Part shown: piece by piece, positions 15,816 to 24,566 of the stretch
Layout of the letters: the number at the start of each line of letters is the position of its first letter
How positions within the stretch are numbered: position 1 is the first letter of the stretch
Assembly: GCF_001189965.1 (NCBI RefSeq)
Contig: NZ_LFLU01000005.1
Location: forward strand, 1 to 64,000
DNA: 64,000 nt
Reading direction: 5' to 3'
Origin: Herbaspirillum rhizosphaerae
GTDB taxonomy: Bacteria > Pseudomonadota > Gammaproteobacteria > Burkholderiales > Burkholderiaceae_D
The notes under the pieces: model-generated
What the model was told of the DNA's origin: nothing
Seen by the model: the letters and a program-made list of their open reading frames with translations, nothing else
Databases searched by the model: none
Position numbers and translations under genes: made by a program

Positions 15816-16187
15816 TTATTGCATGGCGTGCAGCGCGATACGGTTGCCTTCGGTATCGATGAAGTGGGCGATGTAGCCGAGTTGCTTGGGCAGTTCGAGC
15901 TTGTCCAGCACCACCTTGCCGCCGGCGGGAACAATACGGTCGATGGCCTTCTGGATCGACGGGCCCGCGTCGAGGTAGACCAATACGCCGTCGGTGCTTG
16001 CCTTGAACGCTTGCGTCTCGGTCAGGCAGCCGCAGGACTCGCCGGCGACATCATTGAAGATCGCCATCGGCGCCGAATCGAAATCGGTTTCGATGCGCAG
16101 CTTGTCGTTGAAAACGGCTTCGTAGAATTTGGCGGCGCGGGACAGGTTGGTGACGGGGATTTCGAACCAGTTGATGTGGGTAGTCAT
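15816..16187 (-). CDS. VOC-family (glyoxalase/bleomycin-resistance fold) protein
   Basis: A 123-residue single-domain VOC protein: NWFEIPVTNLSRAAKFYEAV at the start, ESCGCLT in the middle, VYLDAGPSIQKAIDRI, and the closing IDTEGNRIALHAMQ. Such proteins bind a metal and act on small electrophiles or simply bind them; the reaction is unknown here. The start at 16187 is supported by AAGGAAG six nt upstream. A near-perfect palindrome at 16250-16273 lies just upstream, and the WYL regulator follows in the same direction. Confidence 0.85.
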   Translation of the reverse strand: MTTHINWFEIPVTNLSRAAKFYEAVFNDKLRIETDFDSAPMAIFNDVAGESCGCLTETQAFKASTDGVLVYLDAGPSIQKAIDRIVPAGGKVVLDKLELPKQLGYIAHFIDTEGNRIALHAMQ

Positions 16188-16249
16188 GATGTCTTCCTTG
16201 TTGTCTTGGTTGGTATGCCGGTTGGCATGGAAGACATCATGAGGGAGGG

Positions 16250-16273
16250 CTACTGACACCATTGTGTCAGTAG
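16250..16273. promoter_or_regulatory. Perfect operator palindrome upstream of the VOC gene
   Basis: CTACTGACAC (16250-16259) and GTGTCAGTAG (16264-16273) are exact complements around CATT. The site sits about 63 bp before the VOC start codon, in the expected promoter zone. I infer that it is the binding site of the WYL regulator encoded downstream. Confidence 0.65.
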
Positions 16274-16414
16274 CCTTTCCTTGCTTGCCGCAAACGTGAT
16301 CTGGCGGCGTTGTTTCTCCGGATTATAGTTTTCTTCGGTACTGGCCTACTGTCTGCGTCGGCGCGCCTTGCCAGCTCGCCCTTGCCACAAGCAAGGAGTT
16401 CGGCGGAAATTCAA

Positions 16415-17404
16415 TCAGGCGATGATACCGGCTTCACGTGCTGCTTTCTCGTCTGCGCGCTCCGCATAGCGGCGCGCCAGCACGGCGCACAGCATCAGCT
16501 GCATCTGGTGGAACACCATGATCGGCAACAGCACGATGCCCACGCCGCTGCTGCTGAACAGCACCGACGCCATCGGGATGCCGGAGGCGAGCGATTTTTT
16601 CGAGCCGCAGAACACCAGTACGATTTCATCTTCGCGCGAGAAGCCCAGCGCGCGGCTGCCGAAAGTGGTCAGCACCAGCACGCCGCCCAGCAGGATCGCA
16701 TTGACCAGCACCAGCAGCGCCAGTTGTTGCGGCGGGAACAGATGCCATACCCCTTGCACGACTGCGGCGCTGAAGGCCGCATACACCGCCAGCAAGATGC
16801 CGCCGCGATCGACCACGGCCAGCAGGCTTTTCTTGCGCAAGACCCAGTCGCCGATCCAGGGGCGCAGCACGTTGCCGAGCACGAACGGCAGCAGCAGTTG
16901 CAGCAGGATGCCGGTGACTTGTTCGATGCCGCCGCCGTCTTGATGGCGATGCAGCAGCAAGGTCACCAGAATCGGCGTGATGACGATGCCCAGCAGGTTC
17001 GATGCGGTGGCGCCGCAGATGGCGGCCGGCACGTTGCCGCGCGCGATCGAGGTGAAGGCGATCGACGATTGCACCGTGGACGACAGGGTGCAGACGAACA
17101 GCACGCCCAGCCACAGATCCGGCGTCAGCAGGCCCGGGAACAAGGCTTGCAGCGCCAGGCCCAGCAGCGGGAACAGGATGAAGGTGCTGCTCAGCGTCAG
17201 CAGGTGCAGGCGCGGCTGCTTGAAGCCGGACAGCGCCGCTTCACGCGACAGGCGCGCGCCGTGCAGGAAGAACAGCAGCGCGATGGCGGTATTGCTGGCC
17301 AGATGCATGAAGTTTTCGAAGGCGCCGGTGGCCGGCAGCAGGGTGGCGAGCAAGACCGTGCTGAGCAGCATCAGCGTAAAGGTGTCGGGGAGGTAACGTT
17401 TCAT
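16415..17404 (-). CDS. SBF-like transporter (bile acid:sodium symporter superfamily)
   Basis: A 329-residue integral membrane protein with about ten hydrophobic segments. It matches the SBF-like (YfeH-type) branch of the bile acid:sodium symporter superfamily: KRYLPDTFTLMLL near the start, ALLFFLHGARLS, STVQSSIAFTSIARGN, ASNLLGIVITP and FCGSKKSLASGIPMA. The substrate in bacteria is generally unknown, probably an organic anion. I take the ATG at 17404, where the first hydrophobic segment begins; the longer frame adds a charged lead with no family match. It is divergent from a LysR regulator across a 200-bp region that contains a LysR-type dyad. Confidence 0.82.
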   Translation of the reverse strand: MKRYLPDTFTLMLLSTVLLATLLPATGAFENFMHLASNTAIALLFFLHGARLSREAALSGFKQPRLHLLTLSSTFILFPLLGLALQALFPGLLTPDLWLGVLFVCTLSSTVQSSIAFTSIARGNVPAAICGATASNLLGIVITPILVTLLLHRHQDGGGIEQVTGILLQLLLPFVLGNVLRPWIGDWVLRKKSLLAVVDRGGILLAVYAAFSAAVVQGVWHLFPPQQLALLVLVNAILLGGVLVLTTFGSRALGFSREDEIVLVFCGSKKSLASGIPMASVLFSSSGVGIVLLPIMVFHQMQLMLCAVLARRYAERADEKAAREAGIIA

Positions 17405-17528
17405 GATGGCAGGAAAAAAATGGCAAAAGACGGCGGGCCGGATCCGAAGCCTTGTGCGCAAGCCGCAGCGGTTGCCACAGCGGCGAAGTCAGACAATGCC
17501 GGCCCTTTGTCACATGATAGGAAAACCG

Positions 17529-17555
17529 GCTATCATCGGGAACCCCTTTGATAGC
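17529..17555. promoter_or_regulatory. LysR-type dyad between the SBF and LysR genes
   Basis: GCTATCA (17529-17535) and TGATAGC (17549-17555) form a perfect inverted repeat with a 13-bp spacer, which fits the usual LysR-box geometry. It lies in the divergent intergenic region 50 bp before the LysR start, as expected for autoregulation and control of the transporter gene. Confidence 0.6.
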
Positions 17556-17604
17556 GTTGACTGTGATCGGATATCCCGATGACCGGCAATAGTCAGGAGC
17601 CGCC

Positions 17605-18462
17605 ATGTTCAACCCCGTCTGGCTGAAAACATTCAGCACCGTCGCCGCCTCCAGCAGTTTTACGGAAGCCGGGCGCCGGCTCGGCCTCACGCAATCGAGC
17701 GTGAGCGACCACATCCGCCGGCTGGAAGACAGCACCGGGCGCCGCCTGTTCGTGCGCGACACGCATTCACTGGCGCTGACTGCGGACGGCGAGAGCCTGC
17801 TGATCCATGCGCGCCTGATCCTGGAAGCCCATGCCCGCGCCGAGGCGCAGTTCAATGCGCCGCGGCTGCGCGGCCGGGTGCGCTTCGGCACTTCGGACGA
17901 TCTGGCGATGGGGCCGTTGCCCGACATGCTGGCGTTGTTCCGCAACAAGCACCCCGAGGTCGAACTTGAAATCACCATCGGCCTGACCGGCGAGCTCTAC
18001 CAGCACCTGGACAACGGCGAGCTCGACCTGATCGTCGGCAAACGCCGTCCCGGCGAACAGCGCGGCCAGGCGATGTTCCGCACGCCGCTGGTGTGGCTGG
18101 CGCGGCCGGAAACCACCGTGGACCTCAACCAGCCGCTGCCGCTGATCCTGCTGCCCGAGCCGAGCGTGACGCGCGCCGCCATCCTCAACACCTTGGGCGC
18201 CTCGGGACACCACTGGCGCATCGTCTGCACCAGCGGCAGCCACGCCGGCTGCATGGCGGCGGCGCGCGGCGGGCTGGGGCTGACGATCCTGCCGCAGCAT
18301 CTGGCTACGCGCGAACTCACTTTGCCGCTCAACCACGCCAGCCTGCCGGTGTTTCCCGACGTCGAATATGTGGCGCTGACGGCCAAGCGCCTGAGCCGTC
18401 CGGCCGATACGCTGTTCCAGATCCTGATGGAGAGCGAATTGCACGCGCTGCCGGGCAAGTGA
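17605..18462 (+). CDS. LysR-family transcriptional regulator
   Basis: A 285-residue LysR regulator: winged HTH at residues 1-60 (FSTVAASSSFTEAGRRLGL followed by SSVSDHIRRLE) and a LysR substrate-binding domain thereafter (RVRFGTSDDLAMGPLPDML; ELDLIVGKRR). AGGAG five nt before the ATG supports the start. The divergent SBF transporter gene and the dyad between them make that transporter its probable target. The inducer is not predictable. Confidence 0.9.
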   Translation: MFNPVWLKTFSTVAASSSFTEAGRRLGLTQSSVSDHIRRLEDSTGRRLFVRDTHSLALTADGESLLIHARLILEAHARAEAQFNAPRLRGRVRFGTSDDLAMGPLPDMLALFRNKHPEVELEITIGLTGELYQHLDNGELDLIVGKRRPGEQRGQAMFRTPLVWLARPETTVDLNQPLPLILLPEPSVTRAAILNTLGASGHHWRIVCTSGSHAGCMAAARGGLGLTILPQHLATRELTLPLNHASLPVFPDVEYVALTAKRLSRPADTLFQILMESELHALPGK

Positions 18463-18516
18463 ACGTCTTGCAGTAAGATCGTCGGATCAGTCAACGAGAA
18501 AAACCGGGAGATCAGG

Positions 18517-18969
18517 ATGGCAGGAAAGAGCATGCAAGCGGCCGACGCACAATTCGCGGCGCGCGTTGAAGAGAGTTTTGCGCGCCAGCGCGCCTTGCAG
18601 ACGATAGGCGCGCGATTGCAGGCAGTGGCGCCGGGAGCGGTGGAGATACGCCTGGATTTTCGTCCCGAGCTGGGCCAGCAAAACGGTTTCCTGCATGCCG
18701 GCATGAGCGCCACGATTGCCGACACGGCAGGCGGTTATGCGGCAATGAGCTTGTTCGGCGAGGGCGAGGACGTGCTGACCACGGAGTTCAAGCTCAATCT
18801 GCTGGCGCCTGCGCAGGGGGAATACTTCATCGCGCGCGGCAAGGTCATCAAAAGCGGAAGAACCCTGAGCATCTGCCAGATCGAGGTCGCGGCATTCCGC
18901 AACGGTATTGAATCCTTGTGCGCCTACGGCCTGATGACGGCCATGCGCATGCTGCCGCCCAAGCAGTAA
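18517..18969 (+). CDS. PaaI-type hotdog thioesterase
   Basis: A 150-residue hotdog-fold protein of the PaaI/YdiI type, which hydrolyses acyl-CoA thioesters. The active-site region HAGMSATIADTAGGYAA (about 61-77), with the family H-G/A-x-x-x-x-x-D pattern, and TTEFKLNLLAPAQGE are typical. It lies 54 nt after the LysR gene in the same direction, so the two may be co-transcribed. The acyl group cannot be predicted. Confidence 0.85.
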   Translation: MAGKSMQAADAQFAARVEESFARQRALQTIGARLQAVAPGAVEIRLDFRPELGQQNGFLHAGMSATIADTAGGYAAMSLFGEGEDVLTTEFKLNLLAPAQGEYFIARGKVIKSGRTLSICQIEVAAFRNGIESLCAYGLMTAMRMLPPKQ

Positions 18970-19001
18970 CCGAGCAGTAATCGAGCGGAAGTACGCGGAA
19001 G

Positions 19002-19406
19002 TTACACCGGCAAGGCGGCGTCGACGATCAGCTCAGGCCGGTTGAGCGCGCGAATGCGGCGATCGACGAAATAGCCGCCTGCTTCGGTGTAGCGCAGGTA
19101 GCAGCGGCCGCAAACGTCGCAGGCCGCAACGTTGCAGCGGTTGTAAGGAAAGTAGCGCGGCGCAACGGGGGCATCGGCGGAGTCGTAGCGCGTGCCGTCC
19201 GGATGGTACTCGGCAAAGCCGGGTTCGTCGTAAGGATCGACGTACAGCGTGCCGATGTCCTTTAACTGCGATTCAGGGAAGGACAGCGGTGTGCTGGTCC
19301 ACGCCGCCAGCGCAGGTTCGGTGCAGGAACATGCGTTTGTCACAGCGGCGCTGCGTTGCGCCAGTGCGCGCAGTTGCTCGCCGTCGAGCAAAGGTAAATC
19401 GGCCAT
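19002..19406 (-). CDS. Small cysteine-rich protein of unknown function
   Basis: A 134-residue protein with six cysteines arranged as an N-terminal CSC pair and a cluster RCNVAACDVCGRCYLRY (spacing C-x4-C-x2-C-x2-C), which could bind Zn or an Fe-S cluster. I do not recognise a named family. The start lies 8 nt after the stop of the FapA-like gene, so the two are probably one transcription unit. There is no signal peptide, so it is likely cytoplasmic. Confidence 0.65.
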   Translation of the reverse strand: MADLPLLDGEQLRALAQRSAAVTNACSCTEPALAAWTSTPLSFPESQLKDIGTLYVDPYDEPGFAEYHPDGTRYDSADAPVAPRYFPYNRCNVAACDVCGRCYLRYTEAGGYFVDRRIRALNRPELIVDAALPV

Positions 19407-19414
19407 GCAGTTGC

Positions 19415-21043
19415 TTACTTTCCGCCGAAGGAAATTTTTCCGCCCTGCAGTTGCGCGGTGCCGCCGCCGAGGTCGCTGAGCACCTGCCAGACCTGGCGGG
19501 CGATGCGCATTTCCACGCCTTCGTAGACCATCTTGACGGCGACGATGCGCGCCGATTCCGCAGCGATCAGGTCTTCCTTCATGTCGGCCTGTTCGGCGAT
19601 CAGGTCTTTGACTTCCTGCGCCAGCATCTTGCGCTTCAGCTCGGTTTCTTCACCGACGCCATTCTTGGCTTTTTCCGGATTCTGTTTGTAGTGGGCAAGC
19701 TGCTTGATGGTGCGGTCGAGTTCATCCAGCTTTTTCTGGAATTCCTGTTCCTTGGCGCGCAGCTTTTCTTCCAGATACGGGTCGAGGCCGACCTGGATCT
19801 TGGTGGTCGCCGCGCTCGGCGAACCGAAGGCAACCGCCTTGACCATCATGGTCGCTTGCGCGCGGCCGCCGATGATCTGGCCCAGCTTGGGATTGGTCTT
19901 GCCGACCAGGATTTCGTTGCCGGCCATCATTTCGCACTGGCGCGCGTTGCCGGCGATCATGATGTCCTGGCGCGCTTCGATCAGCGCGCTTTCGGCGAAC
20001 AGCGCCTGCACCGAACCTTCGGCCTTGATGCGTGCGGCGATCGAAGAGGTGACGCCCGGTTGCGTTTCCGAGTGGCCGATGATGCCGCCCTTGACGAACA
20101 CGTTGCCGCCGGCAATGATCTCGGCCGCTTCCACGGTGCCGTTGACGAACACGTCGCCCGACACATGCAGACGCATGCCGGTCTTGACGTCGCCCTTGAT
20201 CTTGACGGTGCCGGAGAAAGTGACGTTGCCGGTGCTGAGGTCGACGTCTTCGATTTCAACGATAGGATTGATCTTGACGCCGTTGGTGATCAGCGACGGC
20301 TGGCCGGCGATGGCGGCGACCAGCAGATCGGGATTGTCTTCCTTGACTTCGGCGCCGACGCAATCCTTGTTGAAGGTGATTTCGGTAATCGGTTTGGCCG
20401 GTACCGCCTGGCCTTTGATGTTGACGCCGTTGACGCCTTCGACGGTCGGGATGCGGCGCATCAGCGGGTCGCCGACATTGATCAGCAACAGATGGCCGAG
20501 GTCGGCATAGCTGACGACGGCATCTTCATCGACTTCCGAGAGTTCGTCTTCCTTTTCTTCCAGCAGGCTTTCAAAGCGCGCCTGCTGGCCTTCGATCGGT
20601 TCATCGCCTTTGGCGATCAGCAATTGGGAACAGTGGCCGGTGCTCAGTGCGCCACGCAGTTTTTCGTGCATGATGCCGTGCGTGATGCCGCGTGCGCGGA
20701 TCTCGTTGACTACTTCAACGGCGCGGGCGCGGCCGCCTTGCGGCGGCACCAGCGTCAGGTAGGCGCCCATCAGGTCGTCGGAAATTTCCAGCAGGAACTC
20801 GCCGTCGCGGCGCTCGCCGATTTTTTGCGAAAAGGCTTCCTTGGCCGTGGCGACCTTGGCGGCAAAATCGCCCAGCATGGCTTCGTCGATATAGAGCTTG
20901 GTAAAGCCGCCGTCGGTGAGTGCTTGTTTCAGAATCACGAGATTGGGGACTTGCACACCCTCAACCGGGGTGAATGCCGCTACCAGTTCTCCGCTGACTC
21001 TGTCGAAGTTGAACGACAGCGATTGCGGCCTTGTTTGTTCCAT
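19415..21043 (-). CDS. FapA family (DUF342) polymer-forming protein
   Basis: A 542-residue protein of the DUF342/FapA family. The central region (about 260-400) is a right-handed beta-helix with repeated short polar turns (NVTFSGTVKIKGDV, GMRLHVSGDVFVNGTVEAAE, IIAGGNVFVKGGIIG). The C-terminal region (about 430-500) is a predicted coiled coil (EEKLRAKEQEFQKKLDELDR). FapA proteins have been linked to flagellar assembly, polar localisation or surface adhesion, but their mechanism is unclear and no flagellar gene is near here. It is the first gene of a unit with the Cys-rich protein and is divergent from the CDF efflux gene. Confidence 0.85.
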   Translation of the reverse strand: MEQTRPQSLSFNFDRVSGELVAAFTPVEGVQVPNLVILKQALTDGGFTKLYIDEAMLGDFAAKVATAKEAFSQKIGERRDGEFLLEISDDLMGAYLTLVPPQGGRARAVEVVNEIRARGITHGIMHEKLRGALSTGHCSQLLIAKGDEPIEGQQARFESLLEEKEDELSEVDEDAVVSYADLGHLLLINVGDPLMRRIPTVEGVNGVNIKGQAVPAKPITEITFNKDCVGAEVKEDNPDLLVAAIAGQPSLITNGVKINPIVEIEDVDLSTGNVTFSGTVKIKGDVKTGMRLHVSGDVFVNGTVEAAEIIAGGNVFVKGGIIGHSETQPGVTSSIAARIKAEGSVQALFAESALIEARQDIMIAGNARQCEMMAGNEILVGKTNPKLGQIIGGRAQATMMVKAVAFGSPSAATTKIQVGLDPYLEEKLRAKEQEFQKKLDELDRTIKQLAHYKQNPEKAKNGVGEETELKRKMLAQEVKDLIAEQADMKEDLIAAESARIVAVKMVYEGVEMRIARQVWQVLSDLGGGTAQLQGGKISFGGK

Positions 21044-21186
21044 GATATTTCTCGGAAGTCCTTATGCTTAGCTAATCGGCAAGAATTCCGGTTCCTTTAA
21101 ATGTGATTTTGTTGTGTGGCAAGATCATCCTGTAAATCGCCGTTAAGTACAAGGTTTGTTTAGGACGTTACCGCCGACTTGTCAAT

Positions 21187-22095
21187 ATGATAATTGTAGA
21201 AAAAAACGACGCCACCGCCACGGAACAGCGTTATCAGGCCGGGCGCAAAAGCACCCTGGTCAGCATCGTCGTCAATCTGGTGCTGACCACGCTGCAGATC
21301 CTGGTAGGTCTGTTTTCCGGATCGCAGGCGCTGGTCGCCGACGGCGTGCATTCGCTGTCCGACCTGGTGGCCGATTTCGTCGTCCTGTTTGCCGCATGGC
21401 AAAGCAGGACGCCGGCCGACGCCGATCACCAATACGGCCATCAGCGGTTTGAAACGGCGGCGTCGCTGGCGCTGGGCGGCACCTTGCTGGCCGTCGGTCT
21501 CGGCATGCTGGTGTCGGCCTTCTTCAAACTGTATGCGCTCAACGCGCAGGTGGTGCACATGACGGCGCTCTGGGTGGCGCTGGCGACGCTGGTGAGCAAG
21601 GAGATCCTGTTTCGCTACATGCTGGGCATCGCCGAGCGAGTGCGTTCCAGCATGCTGGTGGCCAATGCCTGGCATGCCCGTTCGGACGCCGTGTCATCGC
21701 TGGTGGTGGCGCTGGGGATCGCCGGCAACCTGCTCGGTTTTCCCTTGCTCGACCCGATCGCCGCGCTGATCGTCGGACTGATGATCGTGCGCACCGGCGC
21801 GGTATTTTTCTGGCAGGCCTTGAATGACCTGATGGACAAGGCCGTATCCGAAGAAGAGTCCGAGGCGATACGCGAAACGCTGCTGGCGACGCCCGGGGTC
21901 TTCGGCGTGCACGACCTGCGCACGCGCAAGATGGGCGACATGACCATCGTCGACGTGCATCTCGAACTCGACGGCAACCAGACCGTCACTGAAGGCCACG
22001 CCATCGCCACATCGGCGCGCCAGCGGGTGATGGAGCAGCATCATGTGCTGGATGTGATGACGCATGTGGATCCGGTGCAGCGAGACGATACGTAG
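21187..22095 (+). CDS. Cation diffusion facilitator efflux protein
   Basis: A 302-residue CDF-family transporter, exporting divalent metals (Zn, Fe, Cd or Co) from the cytoplasm in exchange for protons. Seen: six hydrophobic segments, the metal-site pairs in VADGVHSLSDLVADF (TM2) and NAWHARSDAVSSLV (TM5), and a C-terminal cytoplasmic domain (residues about 215-300) with the GVHDLRTRKMGDMTIVDVHL signature. The H-D/D-D arrangement resembles FieF, but metal choice is not certain. A strong terminator follows, so the gene is monocistronic. Confidence 0.9.
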   Translation: MIIVEKNDATATEQRYQAGRKSTLVSIVVNLVLTTLQILVGLFSGSQALVADGVHSLSDLVADFVVLFAAWQSRTPADADHQYGHQRFETAASLALGGTLLAVGLGMLVSAFFKLYALNAQVVHMTALWVALATLVSKEILFRYMLGIAERVRSSMLVANAWHARSDAVSSLVVALGIAGNLLGFPLLDPIAALIVGLMIVRTGAVFFWQALNDLMDKAVSEEESEAIRETLLATPGVFGVHDLRTRKMGDMTIVDVHLELDGNQTVTEGHAIATSARQRVMEQHHVLDVMTHVDPVQRDDT

Positions 22096-22116
22096 TGACT
22101 TTTTCTTCAATGACCG

Positions 22117-22141
22117 GCCCGGTTGATGCCGGGCTTTTTTT
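22117..22141 (+). terminator. Intrinsic terminator after the CDF gene
   Basis: GCCCGG-TTGATG-CCGGGC is followed by a run of T. Confidence 0.88.
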
Positions 22142-22388
22142 ATGGAGAAGAATGTCTCGGACCAGCTTCGTCAACCTACGCGGCGGCAGGTTTGTGGATG
22201 CATTTTTATCGGCAGATTTCCTGCAGATGCGGCCTTAACAAGCGTAAAGATTCTTGAAAACATGACGATAGACTGACAAGCCTGCACGATAAATTTTCCT
22301 ATAAAGCGGCGGGCTGAATCGATATGCCGGCGAGCCTTCCGACATGGCTCTGCATCTCCGATACCGCTGCAGCAACCAGGAAAATAAA

Positions 22389-23339
22389 ATGATCTCTGGA
22401 CTCCCTGCCGGCCAGGCGCCGCTGAACGATACGTCTTATTCTTCGCAGAAGACCGCGGCGCAATCGGATGCGACGACACCCGCTGTGTCGGCTTCGGCGC
22501 AGGACATCGACACCATTGTGCAGATCTCGCCGCAGGCGCAACAGCTGGCGAAACTCGATGCTGCAGTGGCGACGCTGCTCAATCCGAAAGAATGGAAGCA
22601 GCAAAAAAAGCCCAAGACGCTGCTCGACTACATTGAAGAAGCAGAGGTGCGCGGACGCGGCCCGCGTGCGGAAGAAGCTGAACGCAGACGGCAGCTGCTC
22701 GGCAACTGGATGCCGATGATTCCGGTGGGCGATGAGACAGGCATGAGCATCAATGTGCTGGCGGCAAATTTGGCGAGTGCGGCTGCTTCCGATACTGCGG
22801 AATCGGGCGACGCGGCATTTCCGCTTCCTACCGTGTATGTGACCAGAGACAGGCAGGGGCAAGAGCTTGCCACCACCACGCTGCAAAAGGACACGGTGGC
22901 CGACGACAAGAAATCCGGCAATCTGCTGATGTTGCAGCGTTTGCTTTCTGTATCGGATCTTGCGTTGCCGAAGGTCCAGTACAAGGGGCAGCTTCAGGAC
23001 GTTCCGATTGTGCCTTCGGAGGGATCTGCGCCACCGACGCTGGGCCGTGACCAGGCGTCAGTGAGCGGCATTGCGGGGCAGGGCAAAGATCTCAAGACAC
23101 AGTTATTGTCGGTCATGAACGATATCGTTGCAGGCTCCGGCTTTCTCAGGCGTCAACTGGAAATGCTGCCCGTCGGACCGCGCCATCGCCACCGCAAGCG
23201 CAAGCCCGCAGATACAGCGCCGACCGATATAGCAGCGCAGGTCGATGTACGGTTTCGCGACAGCAAGGGCAACCCCGATTTGTCCAAGATGCTGGGCGCG
23301 GTGTTCAGCGAGCAGATCAAGGACAAGTCAGCGGGCTGA
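22389..23339 (+). CDS. Hypothetical protein, no recognised domain
   Basis: A 316-residue soluble protein I do not recognise. The start at 22389 has AGGAAAATAAA directly upstream and avoids a basic lead in the longer frame. The N-terminus is Ser/Thr/Ala-rich with a DTIVQISPQAQQLAKLD block, a motif style also seen near the N-terminus of many short alpha-helical exported or flagellum-associated proteins. The middle has a charged helix (EEAEVRGRGPRAEEAERRR), and near residue 275 lies a very basic patch (RHRHRKRKP). It is isolated between a terminator and the convergent amt gene. Codon use looks normal for the window. Confidence 0.65.
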   Translation: MISGLPAGQAPLNDTSYSSQKTAAQSDATTPAVSASAQDIDTIVQISPQAQQLAKLDAAVATLLNPKEWKQQKKPKTLLDYIEEAEVRGRGPRAEEAERRRQLLGNWMPMIPVGDETGMSINVLAANLASAAASDTAESGDAAFPLPTVYVTRDRQGQELATTTLQKDTVADDKKSGNLLMLQRLLSVSDLALPKVQYKGQLQDVPIVPSEGSAPPTLGRDQASVSGIAGQGKDLKTQLLSVMNDIVAGSGFLRRQLEMLPVGPRHRHRKRKPADTAPTDIAAQVDVRFRDSKGNPDLSKMLGAVFSEQIKDKSAG

Positions 23340-23363
23340 GGTGTAGTCTGAGGTGCGGCCAGA

Positions 23364-24566
23364 CTACCAACTGGTCTCACGCTCCGCCGTCGATGAAATC
23401 TTGTGTATCGACAAATCCGCACCCTCGAACTCCTGTTCCGCATCGAGGCGGATGCCGATGGCTTTCTTGAGCAGGCCGTAGACGATCCAGCCGCCGAGGG
23501 AGGCGATGGCGATGCCCAGCACGGTGCCGCACAACTGCGCCATGACGGACACGCCGCCGATGCCGCCCAGCGCTTTCGTGCCGAAGATGCCGGCGGCCAG
23601 CCCACCCCAGGCGCCGCACAGGCCGTGCAGCGGCCAGACGCCGAGCACGTCGTCGATCTTCCATTTGTTCTGCGTGCGCGTGAACATCCACACGAAGATG
23701 GCGCCGGCGATGCCGCCGGTGACCAGCGCGCCAAGCGGATGCATCAGGTCGGAGCCGGCGCACACGGCGACCAGCCCGGCCAGCGGACCGTTGTAGACGA
23801 AGCCGGGATCGTTCTTGCCCATGATCAGCGCCACCAGCGTGCCGCCGGCCATGGCCATGAGGGAATTGAGTGCGACCAGGCCGTTCATCTTGTCCAGGGT
23901 TTGCGCGCTCATGACGTTGAAGCCGAACCAGCCGACCGTGAGGATCCAGGCGCCCAGTGCGAGGAAGGGGATGTTCGACGGCGGGTGCGCGGCGATGTTG
24001 CCGTCCCTGGTGTAGCGGCCGCGGCGTGCGCCCAGCAGCAACACCGCGGGCAGGGCGATCCAGCCGCCGACCGCGTGGACCACGATGGAGCCGGCGAAGT
24101 CGTGGAATTCTGCGCCGAAGACGCTCTTGATCCACGCCTGCACGCCGAAGTGCTGGTTCCAGGCGATGCCTTCGAAGAAGGGATACACCAGGCCGACCAG
24201 CACCGCGGTAGCGATCAGTTGCGGGTGGAATTTGGAGCGCTCGGCGATGCCGCCGGAAATGATGGCGGGAATCGCGGCAGCAAAGGTCAGCAGGAAGAAG
24301 AACTTGACCAGCTCGAAGCCGCTGCGTGCCGCCAGCGTTTCGGCGCCGCTAAAGAAACTGACGCCGTAGGCGACGTAGTAGCCGACAAAAAAATAGGCGA
24401 TGGTCGATACCGCAAAATCGGCGAGGATCTTGACCAGCGCGTTGACCTGGTTTTTGCGGCGCACCGTTCCCAGTTCCAGGAAGGCAAAGCCGGCATGCAT
24501 CGCCAGGATCATGATTGCGCCGAGCAAAATGAAGAGCGCATCGGCACCATTTTTGTGATCGTCCAC
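23364..24566 (-). CDS. amt: Ammonium channel/transporter
   Basis: A 400-residue Amt-family inner-membrane protein. The pore twin-His motifs are present (AGSIVVHAVGGWIAL and HGLCGAWGG), as are FFLLTFAAAIPAIISGGIAER and SAQTLDKMNGLVALNSLMA. It has about eleven membrane spans and no C-terminal fusion. I prefer the GTG at 24566, which has GGGAG eight nt upstream; the frame could also open at TTG 24581. No glnK (PII) gene is adjacent, unlike the usual glnK-amtB pair. A GG-N10-GC sequence upstream suggests sigma54 control, which would fit nitrogen regulation. Confidence 0.88.
   Translation of the reverse strand: MDDHKNGADALFILLGAIMILAMHAGFAFLELGTVRRKNQVNALVKILADFAVSTIAYFFVGYYVAYGVSFFSGAETLAARSGFELVKFFFLLTFAAAIPAIISGGIAERSKFHPQLIATAVLVGLVYPFFEGIAWNQHFGVQAWIKSVFGAEFHDFAGSIVVHAVGGWIALPAVLLLGARRGRYTRDGNIAAHPPSNIPFLALGAWILTVGWFGFNVMSAQTLDKMNGLVALNSLMAMAGGTLVALIMGKNDPGFVYNGPLAGLVAVCAGSDLMHPLGALVTGGIAGAIFVWMFTRTQNKWKIDDVLGVWPLHGLCGAWGGLAAGIFGTKALGGIGGVSVMAQLCGTVLGIAIASLGGWIVYGLLKKAIGIRLDAEQEFEGADLSIHKISSTAERETSW

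Noticed and set aside
19289-21100. 603-codon plus-strand frame opposite the FapA-like gene
   Set aside because: Shadow frame; FapA-like beta-helix motifs are on the minus strand.
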